NCBI GenBank assembly: GCA_028687545.1
Contig: JAQTZZ010000008.1
Span: 1 to 64,000, forward strand
Source of the DNA: Candidatus Wallbacteria bacterium
GTDB lineage: Bacteria > Muiribacteriota > JAQTZZ01
DNA length: 64,000 nt
Direction of reading: 5' to 3'
The notes beneath the pieces were generated by a model, which was not told where the DNA came from, did not search any database, and saw only the letters and a list, made by a program, of their open reading frames with translations. Each line of letters begins with the position of its first letter. The first letter of the stretch is position 1. Both the position numbers and the translations under genes were made by a program. Of this stretch, positions 32,398 to 40,999 are shown one piece after another.

Positions 32398-34050
32398 ATG
32401 GTGATGATATTTGCGCCATTTTTGGTTGTCATGTTTATTTTCCTCCCAGGTTGTGGCGTAGAAACTCCCAGCAATCGCGTGTCGGAAACTACGATGGAAA
32501 TCTCGCTGTCCCCGGCATATGGGGACAGTATCGTGGAAACTTCCAATGCCGGCCCTGTAATCCTTAACCCGATCCTCTGCCCTGATTCAGTCACCCGCAG
32601 AACCTGCGGACTGATTTTTTCCGGGCTGGTCAAGGAAGGGCCGGAACTGAATATGCTGGGCGATCTGGCAGATACCTGGGAAATCTCGCTGGAGAGCCGG
32701 GAGATCACCTTTCATCTGAAAAAAAACGTCAGATGGCACGATGCTGCGCCGTTCAATGCCTGGGACGTGCTTTTCACATATCAGAAAATCGCTGACCCCA
32801 AAACCCAGACCTATGACAGGGAAAATTTCTCACAGGTCAAAACTGTGGAAGTGATTGACCCTGATACAGTCAGAGTCAGATACGACAATCTGACTCCAGC
32901 AGCCCTGGAAGCCTGGTCGATTGGCATAATTCCCAGGCACCTTTTCCTCAATGAAGATATCAATACATCCAAATATAATCAGCAGGCGATAGGTACCGGC
33001 CCCTTCAGGCTGAAGAACTGGGAACCTCAGACCAGAGTAGTTTTAGAAGCCAACCTGGATTATTTCAATGGACGTCCCTATGCTGACCGCTACATTCTGA
33101 AAATCATTCCGGATCCGTCCATGCAGTTTCTGGAACTTCTGAAGGAAAATGTGGACATCTTCGCGATCACGACAGACCAGTTCATCAAGCAGGCCGATAC
33201 CCCTGAATTCACTTCAAAATTCAATGTCTTCCGTTATCCGCAGAGGGTTTACAACTTTCTCTCATTCAATCTGTTGAATCCTTTTTTCCAGGACAGAAAA
33301 GTTCGTCAGGCACTGTGCCTGGCCACTGACCGGCAGAAGATCATTGACAACGCTCTCTATGGCATGGGCACACTCATAACCGGCCCGTTCCCTCCATTTT
33401 TCTGGGCATACGACAAGTCCGTCAAGCCCTGGCCCTATGACCCTGAAAAAGCCAGGCAGATGTTGAATGAATCAGGGTGGAAAGATACGGACAGCGACGG
33501 GATCCTGGAGCGGGACGGAAAGAAATTCCAGGTGGAGATAGTCACCAACAACGGAAATGACACCCGCAAACTGGCCGCCTGTATGATCCGGGACTACTGG
33601 AAGGACGTAGGCGTTTCAGCCAGCGTCAGATTTGTGGACTGGAACGCCTTGATGGATATCTGTGATTACAAAAGTTACGATACAATGATCCTGGGCTGGT
33701 CCCACAATGTTGATCCGGACCCATACCGGCGCTGGCATTCATCACAGATGCCTGACAAGGAAAAAGGCAAGATGGGTGATAATTTCATGTCATACAGTAA
33801 TCCTGAGGTGGACAGACTGCTGGAAGAAGCCCGTAAAATTACGGACCAGGCAGAACGGGAAAAAATGTATCACCGTTTCCATCAGATACTGGCTGACGAG
33901 CAGCCCTACATCTTCATCTATGCGACAGACATGATCTACGCTGTTCACAAACGCATTCACGGCATCAAGCTTGAGCCGGCAGGCATCCGCTACAATTTTG
34001 AGAACTGGTATGTGCCTAAGCAATATCAGAAATACGGGGAGTTGGAATGA
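32398..34050 (+). CDS. Solute-binding lipoprotein, ABC family 5, second paralog
   Basis: This 550-residue protein has a lipoprotein signal with LPGC at about 16-19. The family 5 body includes SPAYGDSIVETSNAGPVILN, LADTWEISLESREITF, WHDAAPFNAWDVLF and GWSHNVDPDPYRRWHSSQMP. It is clearly related to the proteins at 16531-18180 and 62580. No ABC permease or ATPase genes flank it. The start is ATG 32398, seven bases after the EFR1 stop with no ribosome-binding site, so translation may be coupled. A short open frame with a signal-peptide-like start follows at 34073. Confidence 0.92.
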   Translation: MVMIFAPFLVVMFIFLPGCGVETPSNRVSETTMEISLSPAYGDSIVETSNAGPVILNPILCPDSVTRRTCGLIFSGLVKEGPELNMLGDLADTWEISLESREITFHLKKNVRWHDAAPFNAWDVLFTYQKIADPKTQTYDRENFSQVKTVEVIDPDTVRVRYDNLTPAALEAWSIGIIPRHLFLNEDINTSKYNQQAIGTGPFRLKNWEPQTRVVLEANLDYFNGRPYADRYILKIIPDPSMQFLELLKENVDIFAITTDQFIKQADTPEFTSKFNVFRYPQRVYNFLSFNLLNPFFQDRKVRQALCLATDRQKIIDNALYGMGTLITGPFPPFFWAYDKSVKPWPYDPEKARQMLNESGWKDTDSDGILERDGKKFQVEIVTNNGNDTRKLAACMIRDYWKDVGVSASVRFVDWNALMDICDYKSYDTMILGWSHNVDPDPYRRWHSSQMPDKEKGKMGDNFMSYSNPEVDRLLEEARKITDQAEREKMYHRFHQILADEQPYIFIYATDMIYAVHKRIHGIKLEPAGIRYNFENWYVPKQYQKYGELE

Positions 34051-34072
34051 TCGGAAAAGGGGAAGATGCCGT

Positions 34073-34159
34073 ATGAAAAAGATCGCGTTTTATTCCCTGA
34101 TTCTACTGTTCTGGAAGTCATCATTTAACGGCTTGATTTCAAGGAGCATGTTCAGATAG
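34073..34159 (+). pseudogene. Possible remnant of a secreted-protein gene (signal peptide only)
   Basis: A frame of 28 residues starts at an ATG with a GGGGAAG ribosome-binding site. It begins MKKIAFYSLILLF, a good signal-peptide start, then loses any such character and stops at TAG. It runs into the 3' end of the convergent cyanophycinase gene. It looks like the 5' remainder of a gene whose body was lost, possibly when the neighbouring gene arrived. Confidence 0.35.
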
Positions 34160-35388
34160 GAAATCACTGATTCTTTCTTCCTGATGCCCTCATAACCAGC
34201 TGATCCATATTTTCCACTTTTTTCCATTTTGACCTGAAATCTGGGATTCTTCTCCCAGGTAGTGCCGTATACAACATGGTTGGCAGACTTGAACAGCCCT
34301 GTGGTGACGCGCATGAATTCCTTCTCACAGATCCTGGTCTCACTGGTGCCGACGACATGTTCCGGACAGCTGAAAATGTCAGGGGATGGCTTTACAGAAA
34401 GTATTTCCTCCCTGCCTGCCAGCGGCTTTTTATAGTCGGCAATCTGAAATTCCTTTTTCCCGATTTTCATCCTGTCGCCGTGCGTCAGATAATGCACCAG
34501 CACGTTGGAAATGGAAAATTCCTTGCCTGCTCCGGCCCGGGCACGCGAGAGGTCGATCACTGTCACGCCAAGGTCGCTCAGCACTGTCATTTCAGCGTCA
34601 GGAGTGTTGGCATTCCTGATCACCATGGTGGCACCGGCATCGACGCCGAAGATCAGCCTGACTCCCCTCTCCCATGCCAGCCTGATGGAACGGCCCTGTC
34701 TGCCGCGCTGCACATAATGAGTGTCTAGAAGACCCTGATTGAAAAAAGCAAAACCTCCCTGCGGAGAATATGTCAGATCATCATCGCCGTGAGGATGTGG
34801 AGCTCCATCTTTGTAGATCCCGTCACGCAGGCCGTAATATGAAACTCCGCCTGAGATCATCGGAATCCCTGACTGGATCGCGGTTCCGGCACTGGTGCCT
34901 GAAACCACTGCTCCGTTTTCGAATCTGCGTCTGATGGCTGAGAGCAGTGGCGTATCAGAAGCATCGTCATTCATCAGGCATTGCACCAGCCTGGTCTGAT
35001 CACCACCTCCAAAAAAGAAGCCGGTCATTTTCCCCACTCTGGCAATCAGTTTCTCATCTTTATTGTTCGAGATCGTGTCAATATCGATCGGGATCCATTC
35101 TGCGGCTTTAGCACCGTGCTGTGTAAAAAGCTTCAGATAGAATTCACCGTTTTCCCGCGAATTACTGGCAGCAGGAGTTCCCCGGTCCGGGTCATCCCGC
35201 TCAGGCACGGATGCTGCGGTGATGATCCCGATCCGGCTGTGATTCCCGCCGGCAAGCTTGATGATAGTCCCGTAATATTCCTTGTCGCTGTCGTCAATTC
35301 CTCCGCCTGCAAGCACGAGATTCATAACTCCTCCCTCACAAATTGCAGTCACTGCAATGACCAGGAGAAAAATAGTCGATTTTATCAT
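34090..35388 (-). CDS. Cyanophycinase-like peptidase, S51 family, secreted
   Basis: This 432-residue protein has a signal peptide (about 1-19). The peptidase domain contains LVLAGGGIDDSDKEYY, IGIITAASVPERDDPD, the GGGDQ motif FFFGGGDQTRLVQ, and the nucleophile elbow VVSGTSAGTAIQSG with the catalytic serine. Homologs hydrolyse cyanophycin (Asp-Arg polymer) or other beta-aspartyl peptides. The signal makes it an exported enzyme, like extracellular CphE. A C-terminal extension of about 120 residues follows the core. GAGAGGTAAG precedes the ATG. Its end overlaps the short plus-strand frame at 34073. Confidence 0.85.
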   Translation of the reverse strand: MIKSTIFLLVIAVTAICEGGVMNLVLAGGGIDDSDKEYYGTIIKLAGGNHSRIGIITAASVPERDDPDRGTPAASNSRENGEFYLKLFTQHGAKAAEWIPIDIDTISNNKDEKLIARVGKMTGFFFGGGDQTRLVQCLMNDDASDTPLLSAIRRRFENGAVVSGTSAGTAIQSGIPMISGGVSYYGLRDGIYKDGAPHPHGDDDLTYSPQGGFAFFNQGLLDTHYVQRGRQGRSIRLAWERGVRLIFGVDAGATMVIRNANTPDAEMTVLSDLGVTVIDLSRARAGAGKEFSISNVLVHYLTHGDRMKIGKKEFQIADYKKPLAGREEILSVKPSPDIFSCPEHVVGTSETRICEKEFMRVTTGLFKSANHVVYGTTWEKNPRFQVKMEKSGKYGSAGYEGIRKKESVISYLNMLLEIKPLNDDFQNSRIRE

Positions 35389-35409
35389 TCTTACCTCTCA
35401 ATGAATTGA

Positions 35410-35498
35410 TGGTGATTAGTGAATGATGAAATAGAGAATTTCCACTCTTTCCACCAGGAATCAATATTATCAATTCACTATTCACTAATCACCAGTCA
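35410..35498. repeat. Inverted heptad-repeat array (GTGATTA/CTAATCA type)
   Basis: The gap between the cyanophycinase and MFS genes holds two arrays in opposite orientation. On the right CAATTCA, CTATTCA, CTAATCA and CCAGTCA (35471-35498) run as four 7-mers. On the left GTGATTA, GTGAATG and ATGAAAT are the matching inverted units. As a result TGGTGATTAGTGAAT (35410-35424) is perfectly complementary to 35480-35494. No gene is visible here. Confidence 0.7.
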
Positions 35499-35501
35499 CT
35501 T

Positions 35502-36905
35502 TTATCGAAATATGCCCACAATTTTCATCAGATTCAGATGTGAAATCATCTCTATCGCATCCCTGAGCCTGAACTTCTTCACGATCCGCACTTCCCTGAT
35601 CCTCCCGATCATCAGGAGATATGTAGCCAGCCTGGCGAATCCGCTGATCAGGAATACAAAGAGAAGGCCTGAACCGGAAAGCCTGATCCCCATATTCCCA
35701 AGATAACCTCCCAGCATTCCTCCTGCAAAAACCCCTATGCTGTATATGATGTTGAAGTAAGCCACGCAGATCGCCAGTTTCTGCCTGGTGACAGCCTCGA
35801 AAATGTAATTGCCGTTAGCCAGGGAAAAACCGGCCCAGGCAATCCCTGAAAAACCCTCTATCAATACCAGCACAGGTACAACCAGAGAAGGAAGAATTGA
35901 ATGCACTTGCGGTGATACCAGCCAGAGCAGGGGGACAATGGCAACCAGTATACCGCAGATACGCATCACCATGAAATTGCCGTAACGGTCCGCGAACTTG
36001 CCCCAGGCAGGCATGAAGATCATGTTGGTGAGGGACGAAGCAAGGACTACTGCGGTATAACCTGTATAGCTCATCTGCAGCTCGTTGAGCATATATACTG
36101 AGAAAAAAGGGGCAGAGATCATGGTGGAAAAACCGATCAGGGAAACGAACACCACAAATCTTCCGAAATTATTCTCATAAATCCGGAGCAGAAAGTCCCT
36201 GAAACTGAAAAAACTCCCTTTTTCCTGCCTGAATGGCGGTTCATACTGAATCAGGAAAAGGAGGGCAGAGACTGTTCTCGCCAGAAAAGAGACGGCAAAC
36301 AGCCCTGCAAAACCCCAGAAAAGGTGGTTTTTTTTGAAAACATCCATGAAAAGTCCAGCAAACAGCATGCTCACCATCGCAACCAGGCCCACTATCTGAT
36401 TGCGTTTGCCGAAATAACGGCCCCTGTTTTTCGGGACAATGTCGTTCATCCAGGAGTTCCAGGCAGGAGTAAGCATTGACCCGAAAAGAGCCAGCAGAGT
36501 GTAGATCACGGTCAGCAGATTTATTATCTCCATTGAGCCATGCGGGCAGTAATAATACCTGTAACCTGCGAAAATCATCATAAGCCACATCAGAGCCTGG
36601 GAAAAAACAGAGAAGAAAAGCAGCTTTCTCCGAGAAAATTTTCCCAGCATCCTGATTGTGATCAGCTGGGAAACCGCACCCAGAATAGAGGGAAAGCTGC
36701 TCAGAAATCCTATTTCCCTGTTCTGCGCTCCCAGCGCTAGAGCGTAAGGTATCATGTAACGCTGACCGCAGCCGTCCATTATGCTGCAAGCTGATCCTTC
36801 GACCACACTGATCCTGCGGGCGCGGGCTTTCAGCCTCTTCTCAGTCCTCATTTTCAGGAAGGCTTCGTGAGTCTGACTCTGCCCGTTATCGATCTTTTCA
36901 TCCAT
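35502..36905 (-). CDS. Major facilitator superfamily transporter
   Basis: This 467-residue protein has twelve predicted membrane helices. The first loop reads FLSSFPSILGAVSQLITIRM and the N-terminal half contains WNSWMNDIVPKNRGRYFGKR, a motif of the MFS group that includes uncharacterised permeases of gammaproteobacteria. The C-terminal half has NMIFMPAWGKFADRYGN. The first 45 residues are hydrophilic and cytoplasmic. AGAGGA stands a few bases before the ATG. It is a lone gene; the substrate is unknown. Confidence 0.9.
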   Translation of the reverse strand: MDEKIDNGQSQTHEAFLKMRTEKRLKARARRISVVEGSACSIMDGCGQRYMIPYALALGAQNREIGFLSSFPSILGAVSQLITIRMLGKFSRRKLLFFSVFSQALMWLMMIFAGYRYYYCPHGSMEIINLLTVIYTLLALFGSMLTPAWNSWMNDIVPKNRGRYFGKRNQIVGLVAMVSMLFAGLFMDVFKKNHLFWGFAGLFAVSFLARTVSALLFLIQYEPPFRQEKGSFFSFRDFLLRIYENNFGRFVVFVSLIGFSTMISAPFFSVYMLNELQMSYTGYTAVVLASSLTNMIFMPAWGKFADRYGNFMVMRICGILVAIVPLLWLVSPQVHSILPSLVVPVLVLIEGFSGIAWAGFSLANGNYIFEAVTRQKLAICVAYFNIIYSIGVFAGGMLGGYLGNMGIRLSGSGLLFVFLISGFARLATYLLMIGRIREVRIVKKFRLRDAIEMISHLNLMKIVGIFR

Positions 36906-36939
36906 TTTTTCAATCCTCTAACAGCACACTTACTTTTTG

Positions 36940-37060
36940 GGTACGAGGCTCGGGGTGCGAGGTCCGGAATCGGATTCTCTGTTGATACATGCCATGATCC
37001 GTGCCTCGAACCGCAAGCCTCTTGTTCCATACCCGAACCGCGAACATCGTACCCCGAGCC
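36940..37060. repeat. Heptad-repeat arrays in inverted orientation (GGTNCGR type)
   Basis: Upstream of nifS, GGTACGA, GGCTCGG, GGTGCGA and GGTCCGG (36940-36967) form four contiguous 7-mers. The inverse strand of 37026-37060 reads as related 7-mers (GGCTCGG, GGTACGA, TGTTCGC, GGTTCGG). The stretch between has weaker 7-nt periodicity. It has no protein-coding character. Confidence 0.65.
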
Positions 37061-37089
37061 TTCAAACTGATCCTGAATCATGATATAAT
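37061..37089 (+). promoter_or_regulatory. Promoter of nifS
   Basis: TTCAAA (37061-37066) and a perfect TATAAT (37084-37089) are 17 bp apart. The start codon lies 34 bases after the -10 box. Confidence 0.55.
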
Positions 37090-37123
37090 GCTGACAATTT
37101 ATCAAATCCGGCCGGAGGGAGCA

Positions 37124-38308
37124 ATGAGCCACAAAATAATCTATCTGGACAACAACGCCACCACTCCGATCCACCCTGAGGTGAAGAAGGCCATTATCAA
37201 GGCCATGAGCCTTTACGGCAATGCCTCCAGCCTGCACGAACTGGGACGCACATCACGTGCAGCGATCGAGGCCTCACGTGCCAATATCTCCGGATTTCTC
37301 GGAGCCAGCCCTGAAGAACTTATCTTTGTAGGCACCGGCTCTGAAGCTAATAACGGAGTTCTGAACAATATCACCTGCCACGGATCCTGCTGCAGCGCCA
37401 AACAGGGCAAACGGGACGAGATCATCACTACAGTGATTGAGCACCCCTGCGTGTTGGAGGCCTCCAAGTGCCTTGCCAGTAAAGGTCTCAAAGTGCACTT
37501 TCTAAAAGTAGACGACCGGGGTAAGATCGATCTGAACCAACTGCAGAAACTCCTGTCAGAGCATACTGCCCTGGTCTCTGTGATGTCTGCCAACAATGAA
37601 ATCGGCACCATCCAGGAAATAGGAGAAATTGCCAGGCTGGCACATAAGTATGGCGCTTACTTCCATACCGATGCTGTGCAGGCTGTAGGAAAAATTCCGC
37701 TGGACGTAAGAAAACTGGAGATAGATTTCCTCTCCTTTTCAGCGCATAAAATTTACGGACCCAAAGGTGTAGGATCTCTCTACATCCGGAAAGGCATCCC
37801 TTACTGCCCATTCATCCGAGGCGGGCATCAAGAGATGGGACGAAGGGCCGGTACAGAGAATACGATCGGAATTCTGGCACTTTCCAGAGCTATAGACATG
37901 CGCAGAGAGGAGATGGATGAAGAAGCAATTCGACTGCTGAGCCTGAAGAAGGCACTGAAATACGGACTCGCTGAAAAAATACCTGACATCCGCTTCAACG
38001 GAGACCAGGATGACACCCTGCCCGGAACTCTGAATGTTTCTTTCATGGGTGCTGAAGGGGAATCAATTCTGCTCTACCTTGACCTGGAAGGCATCTGCGT
38101 TTCCACTGGCTCAGCCTGCGCGTCCGGATCACTCGACCCGTCGCATGTCCTGCTTGCGCTGGGTTTGACTCACGAATGGGCTCACGGCTCAGTCCGGATC
38201 AGCCTGGGCAGGCAGACGACAGAATCAGAAATCCACCGAGTGCTGAAAGTGTTTCCTGGCATCATCGAGAAGATCCGCAGGATGTCTACAACGTATAAGA
38301 AAAAATGA
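37124..38308 (+). CDS. nifS: Cysteine desulfurase, NifS/IscS family
   Basis: This 394-residue PLP enzyme takes sulfur from cysteine for iron-sulfur clusters. Motifs in order are IYLDNNATTPIHPEV, a substrate-binding NNEIGTIQEI, the PLP lysine in SFSAHKIYGPKG (about residue 208) and the active-site cysteine in STGSACASG (about 330). The ATG at 37124 is chosen over an upstream in-frame ATG at 37001 because GGAGGGA is placed four bases away and the family starts there. The scaffold gene nifU follows 81 bases later, so both form an iron-sulfur assembly operon, perhaps serving the hydrogenase. Confidence 0.94.
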   Translation: MSHKIIYLDNNATTPIHPEVKKAIIKAMSLYGNASSLHELGRTSRAAIEASRANISGFLGASPEELIFVGTGSEANNGVLNNITCHGSCCSAKQGKRDEIITTVIEHPCVLEASKCLASKGLKVHFLKVDDRGKIDLNQLQKLLSEHTALVSVMSANNEIGTIQEIGEIARLAHKYGAYFHTDAVQAVGKIPLDVRKLEIDFLSFSAHKIYGPKGVGSLYIRKGIPYCPFIRGGHQEMGRRAGTENTIGILALSRAIDMRREEMDEEAIRLLSLKKALKYGLAEKIPDIRFNGDQDDTLPGTLNVSFMGAEGESILLYLDLEGICVSTGSACASGSLDPSHVLLALGLTHEWAHGSVRISLGRQTTESEIHRVLKVFPGIIEKIRRMSTTYKKK

Positions 38309-38322
38309 ATGTACTTTCGTAA

Positions 38323-38342
38323 GGGCGCAGCATGCTGCGCCC
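38323..38342. repeat. 20-bp perfect palindrome, REP-like hairpin
   Basis: GGGCGCAGCATGCTGCGCCC lies 14 bases after the nifS stop codon. As RNA it would fold into a stable hairpin. There is no T-run, so it is unlikely to be a full terminator but may protect the nifS 3' end. It resembles the hairpin in the znuC gene at 52128-52147. Confidence 0.9.
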
Positions 38343-38389
38343 CCACAAATATGATGAAAAATCAACTGGTAATATAGACCGGAGGACAG

Positions 38390-38998
38390 ATGGCCAAAAC
38401 CGAATGGGCATACACCGACCTGGTACGCGAGCATTTCACAAATCCCAGAAACATCCTGGATGACGAAGAAGCCTTCAATCCCGATGGCCGGGGGATGGTC
38501 GGCAATCCGCAGTGCGGAGACGAGATGCTGATGGTGATCAAAGTGGATAAAGTTAAAAACATCATCAGCGAATGCCGCTGGAAAACATACGGGTGCGCGA
38601 GCGCAATTGCCAGTACCTCAATGCTCTCGGAAGTCGTGACAGGCATGAAGCTGGAAGAAGCTTTCAAAATCACGCCCAAAGACATAGTGAAGAAGCTGGG
38701 CGGCCTGCCTGACCGCAAAATCCACTGCTCGGTGCTCGGCGATAAGGCGTTGAGGGCTGCAATCAACGATTACTACAAAAAAAACGGCATGCTGGACAAG
38801 ATCAGAGAGGAAAACAGAACACTCATCTGCCAGTGTATGACCATCTATGATTCGGAAATTGAAGATGCTGTATTGGAAGGTGCCCGCACTTTCATCGAAC
38901 TGCAGGAAAAGACCAAGATCAGTACAGTCTGCGGTCAGTGCCGTGACAGGGCGGATGAACTGATGTTGAAATACATTGAAAAACATTTCGCCAGGTAG
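38390..38998 (+). CDS. nifU: Iron-sulfur scaffold protein NifU (IscU plus BFD-type domain)
   Basis: This 202-residue protein has an N-terminal IscU-like scaffold (about 1-125) with the three cluster cysteines in GNPQCGDEM, TYGCASAIAS and DRKIHCSVLG. The C-terminal bacterioferritin-associated-ferredoxin domain (about 140-195) has CQC and CGQC motifs that bind a [2Fe-2S] cluster. The NifU-type C-terminal Nfu domain is absent, so the protein is shorter than classical NifU. It works with the cysteine desulfurase encoded just upstream. GGAGGA precedes the ATG. Confidence 0.93.
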   Translation: MAKTEWAYTDLVREHFTNPRNILDDEEAFNPDGRGMVGNPQCGDEMLMVIKVDKVKNIISECRWKTYGCASAIASTSMLSEVVTGMKLEEAFKITPKDIVKKLGGLPDRKIHCSVLGDKALRAAINDYYKKNGMLDKIREENRTLICQCMTIYDSEIEDAVLEGARTFIELQEKTKISTVCGQCRDRADELMLKYIEKHFAR

Positions 38999-39022
38999 CG
39001 GACATTACTGACTGCATTATTA

Positions 39023-39050
39023 ATCTTGAATCTTGAATCTTGAATCTTGA
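39023..39050. repeat. Four-copy 7-bp tandem repeat ATCTTGA
   Basis: ATCTTGA is repeated exactly four times between the convergent nifU and GH13 genes. It is a perfect heptad array, similar in style but not in sequence to the ones at 35410 and 36940. Confidence 0.95.
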
Positions 39051-39074
39051 ATTTCCTGTTACCATCAATAACAA

Positions 39075-40841
39075 TCATCTCTGCATGATAATCCTTCCCC
39101 CGCAAGCCGGGATTTCCAGCAGAATTTCACCATTCACAACCTGAAACAGGCCTTTTTCGTCCAGCAAATCGATAAATGGCCCTTTACTAAGTGTTTTAAC
39201 TCTAATAATCTGAGAATCAAGGCTTTTATTTAAAAAAATCAGCAGTTCTTCCCTGCCCAGGTTCCTTGAAAATCCGAAAATCTCATGTTCATCATCAATC
39301 ACAATAGTTTCATATTTTCCAATCTGCAGCGCTGGATGGGAATTCCTGATCCCAATCAGTTTTTTGTAACAACTGAACAACTCACGGTTGAATTTCACTG
39401 GATCAGGTTTAGCCCGTTTTGTATCATCAGGCAGGAATACTTCATCGAAATACTCTATGTCATCCCAGAGCATCGGCTTCCTGCAGCAGGGGTCATTGGC
39501 TCCCCACATTCCTGCCTCGTCGCCATAAAAAATCATGGGCGCGCCAACATAAGTCATCTGCATTATCAGAAACAATTCCTGCAATCTGATCTCATCTGCA
39601 TTCGGTTTCCGCACATTGTAATTCCGATTCCTTCCAAGGGATTCGTCGAAATACTTAGACCAGTCTCGGTAATCTGGAAATCCGTTGACAATGTGCGAAG
39701 CCAGTCGGTTCGTATCATGGCTTCCGAACAAATTCATCATGGCATATGCCGTTTCAGGATGATAGGCGTCGCGAAGTTTTCTGAGCAATTCATCAAAACA
39801 TGTTGCTGATATTCCTTTTTTATCAAAGAAAAAATCCGAACAGGCAAAGGCAAAATTGTAGTTCATCACTGCGTGGAATTCATCGCCTTCCAGATAGGGT
39901 TTATTAGCTTCCACAGTGTCGATGATTTCTGCTGTCAGGTATGCCAGAGAATTGATCTCTCGCACAAGTGCCGCCCATTCTTTCCAGAACTGATGCCTGA
40001 TCAGGAAAGCCACGTCCAGCCGCCAGCCGTCGATACCTTTTGAGCTGTCACCATTTCCGTCAGGATCCATCCAGCGCCTGGTGCAATCGAAGATGTATTT
40101 TTTCGGCCCTTCCACAAGCCCGTTTTCATCCTGTTTCCATTCAGGCAGTTCTCTCACGCCATACCAGCATTTATAATCGAAACTGCTTCCTGAAGCCGTA
40201 TCATCCCAAGCGTTGACAGAGAACCAGTCCCCGTATTTCGAATTTTTCTGACTCTTTCTCAGATCCTTGAAAGCCCAGTGATTGTAGCCCACATGATTGA
40301 ACACTCCATCAAAAATAATCCGCATTTTACGCCTGTGCAGTTCTGAGATCAGAGATCTCATCAACCTGTCAGCAGAAGTCCAGACCCAGCTGGACGGATC
40401 ATCCGGGATTTCAGATTGGATCAGCTTGCGGTCCCCGTCAGGATCAGGACCGAAATTAGGGTCAATGTGATGATAGGATGCGCTGTCGTATTTATGCGCA
40501 GAAGGGGAATCGAAAACTGGATTCAGATAGATGGCGTTTACACCGAGATCCTGTAGATAATCGAGCTTATCCAGGATACCCTGCAGATCGCCTCCATAGC
40601 GGCGGCGGTGGATGTTGTACCAGATGTCACGCTGATTCCGCTCCCAGGGCTGACGCTGATACCAGTCCGAGTTCCAGGGGTGCAGCTGCCAGGCCAGGTC
40701 GTTATTTCCAGGATAAGCGCCACTCAGGTCTCCGATCCTGGGATCATTCGCTGGGTCTCCATTCCTGAATCGTTCAGGAAAAATCTGGTACCAGACAGCT
40801 TTCTTGCTCCATTCAGGCGGAAGCCAGAGCGAACTTTTCAT
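39075..40841 (-). CDS. GH13 alpha-glucanase, cyclomaltodextrinase/neopullulanase-like
   Basis: This 588-residue protein has the GH13 barrel motifs DGVFNHVG (region I), GWRLDVAF with the nucleophile Asp (region II), TAEIID with the acid/base Glu (region III) and LFGSHDTNR (region IV). The start WYQIFPERFRNGDP is that of the maltogenic amylase/neopullulanase subfamily. It hydrolyses alpha-1,4-glucans or cyclodextrins. There is no signal peptide, so it acts in the cytoplasm on imported or stored glucan. No ribosome-binding site is seen. The -10 box lies six bases before the ATG, suggesting a leaderless message. Confidence 0.93.
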   Translation of the reverse strand: MKSSLWLPPEWSKKAVWYQIFPERFRNGDPANDPRIGDLSGAYPGNNDLAWQLHPWNSDWYQRQPWERNQRDIWYNIHRRRYGGDLQGILDKLDYLQDLGVNAIYLNPVFDSPSAHKYDSASYHHIDPNFGPDPDGDRKLIQSEIPDDPSSWVWTSADRLMRSLISELHRRKMRIIFDGVFNHVGYNHWAFKDLRKSQKNSKYGDWFSVNAWDDTASGSSFDYKCWYGVRELPEWKQDENGLVEGPKKYIFDCTRRWMDPDGNGDSSKGIDGWRLDVAFLIRHQFWKEWAALVREINSLAYLTAEIIDTVEANKPYLEGDEFHAVMNYNFAFACSDFFFDKKGISATCFDELLRKLRDAYHPETAYAMMNLFGSHDTNRLASHIVNGFPDYRDWSKYFDESLGRNRNYNVRKPNADEIRLQELFLIMQMTYVGAPMIFYGDEAGMWGANDPCCRKPMLWDDIEYFDEVFLPDDTKRAKPDPVKFNRELFSCYKKLIGIRNSHPALQIGKYETIVIDDEHEIFGFSRNLGREELLIFLNKSLDSQIIRVKTLSKGPFIDLLDEKGLFQVVNGEILLEIPACGGRIIMQR

Positions 40842-40847
40842 GCACGA

Positions 40848-40877
40848 ATTATATTGATTCTACTGGTAAAATTCAAG
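40848..40877 (-). promoter_or_regulatory. Leaderless promoter candidate of the GH13 gene
   Basis: On the minus strand TTGAAT (40872-40877) and a perfect TATAAT (40848-40853) are 18 bp apart. Only six bases separate the -10 box from the ATG. A start site seven bases past the box would be the A of the start codon. Confidence 0.55.
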
Positions 40878-40907
40878 GTGATTCACAGCCTGACGGATTA
40901 TGTATCT

Positions 40908-40936
40908 TCCAAATTCTTTTCAGGTATACTATAATG
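40908..40936 (+). promoter_or_regulatory. Promoter of the Asp-rich secreted protein gene
   Basis: TTCCAA (40908-40913) and a perfect TATAAT (40931-40936) are 17 bp apart. The -35 match is weak. The gene begins 63 bases later. The promoter diverges from that of the GH13 gene. Confidence 0.4.
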
Positions 40937-40999
40937 GTGAGCAAGATTTGTATGCCGCCGCTTGCTGCGCCCATAACAATGAAAGGAGCACTGCGAAAC

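Noticed and set aside
35410-37060. CRISPR array
   Set aside because: The units are 7 nt and contiguous, without unique spacers of constant length. No cas genes are nearby.
36854-37237. 127-residue minus-strand frame upstream of nifS
   Set aside because: It runs over the heptad repeats and the start of nifS. It has no ribosome-binding site and no protein-like pattern.
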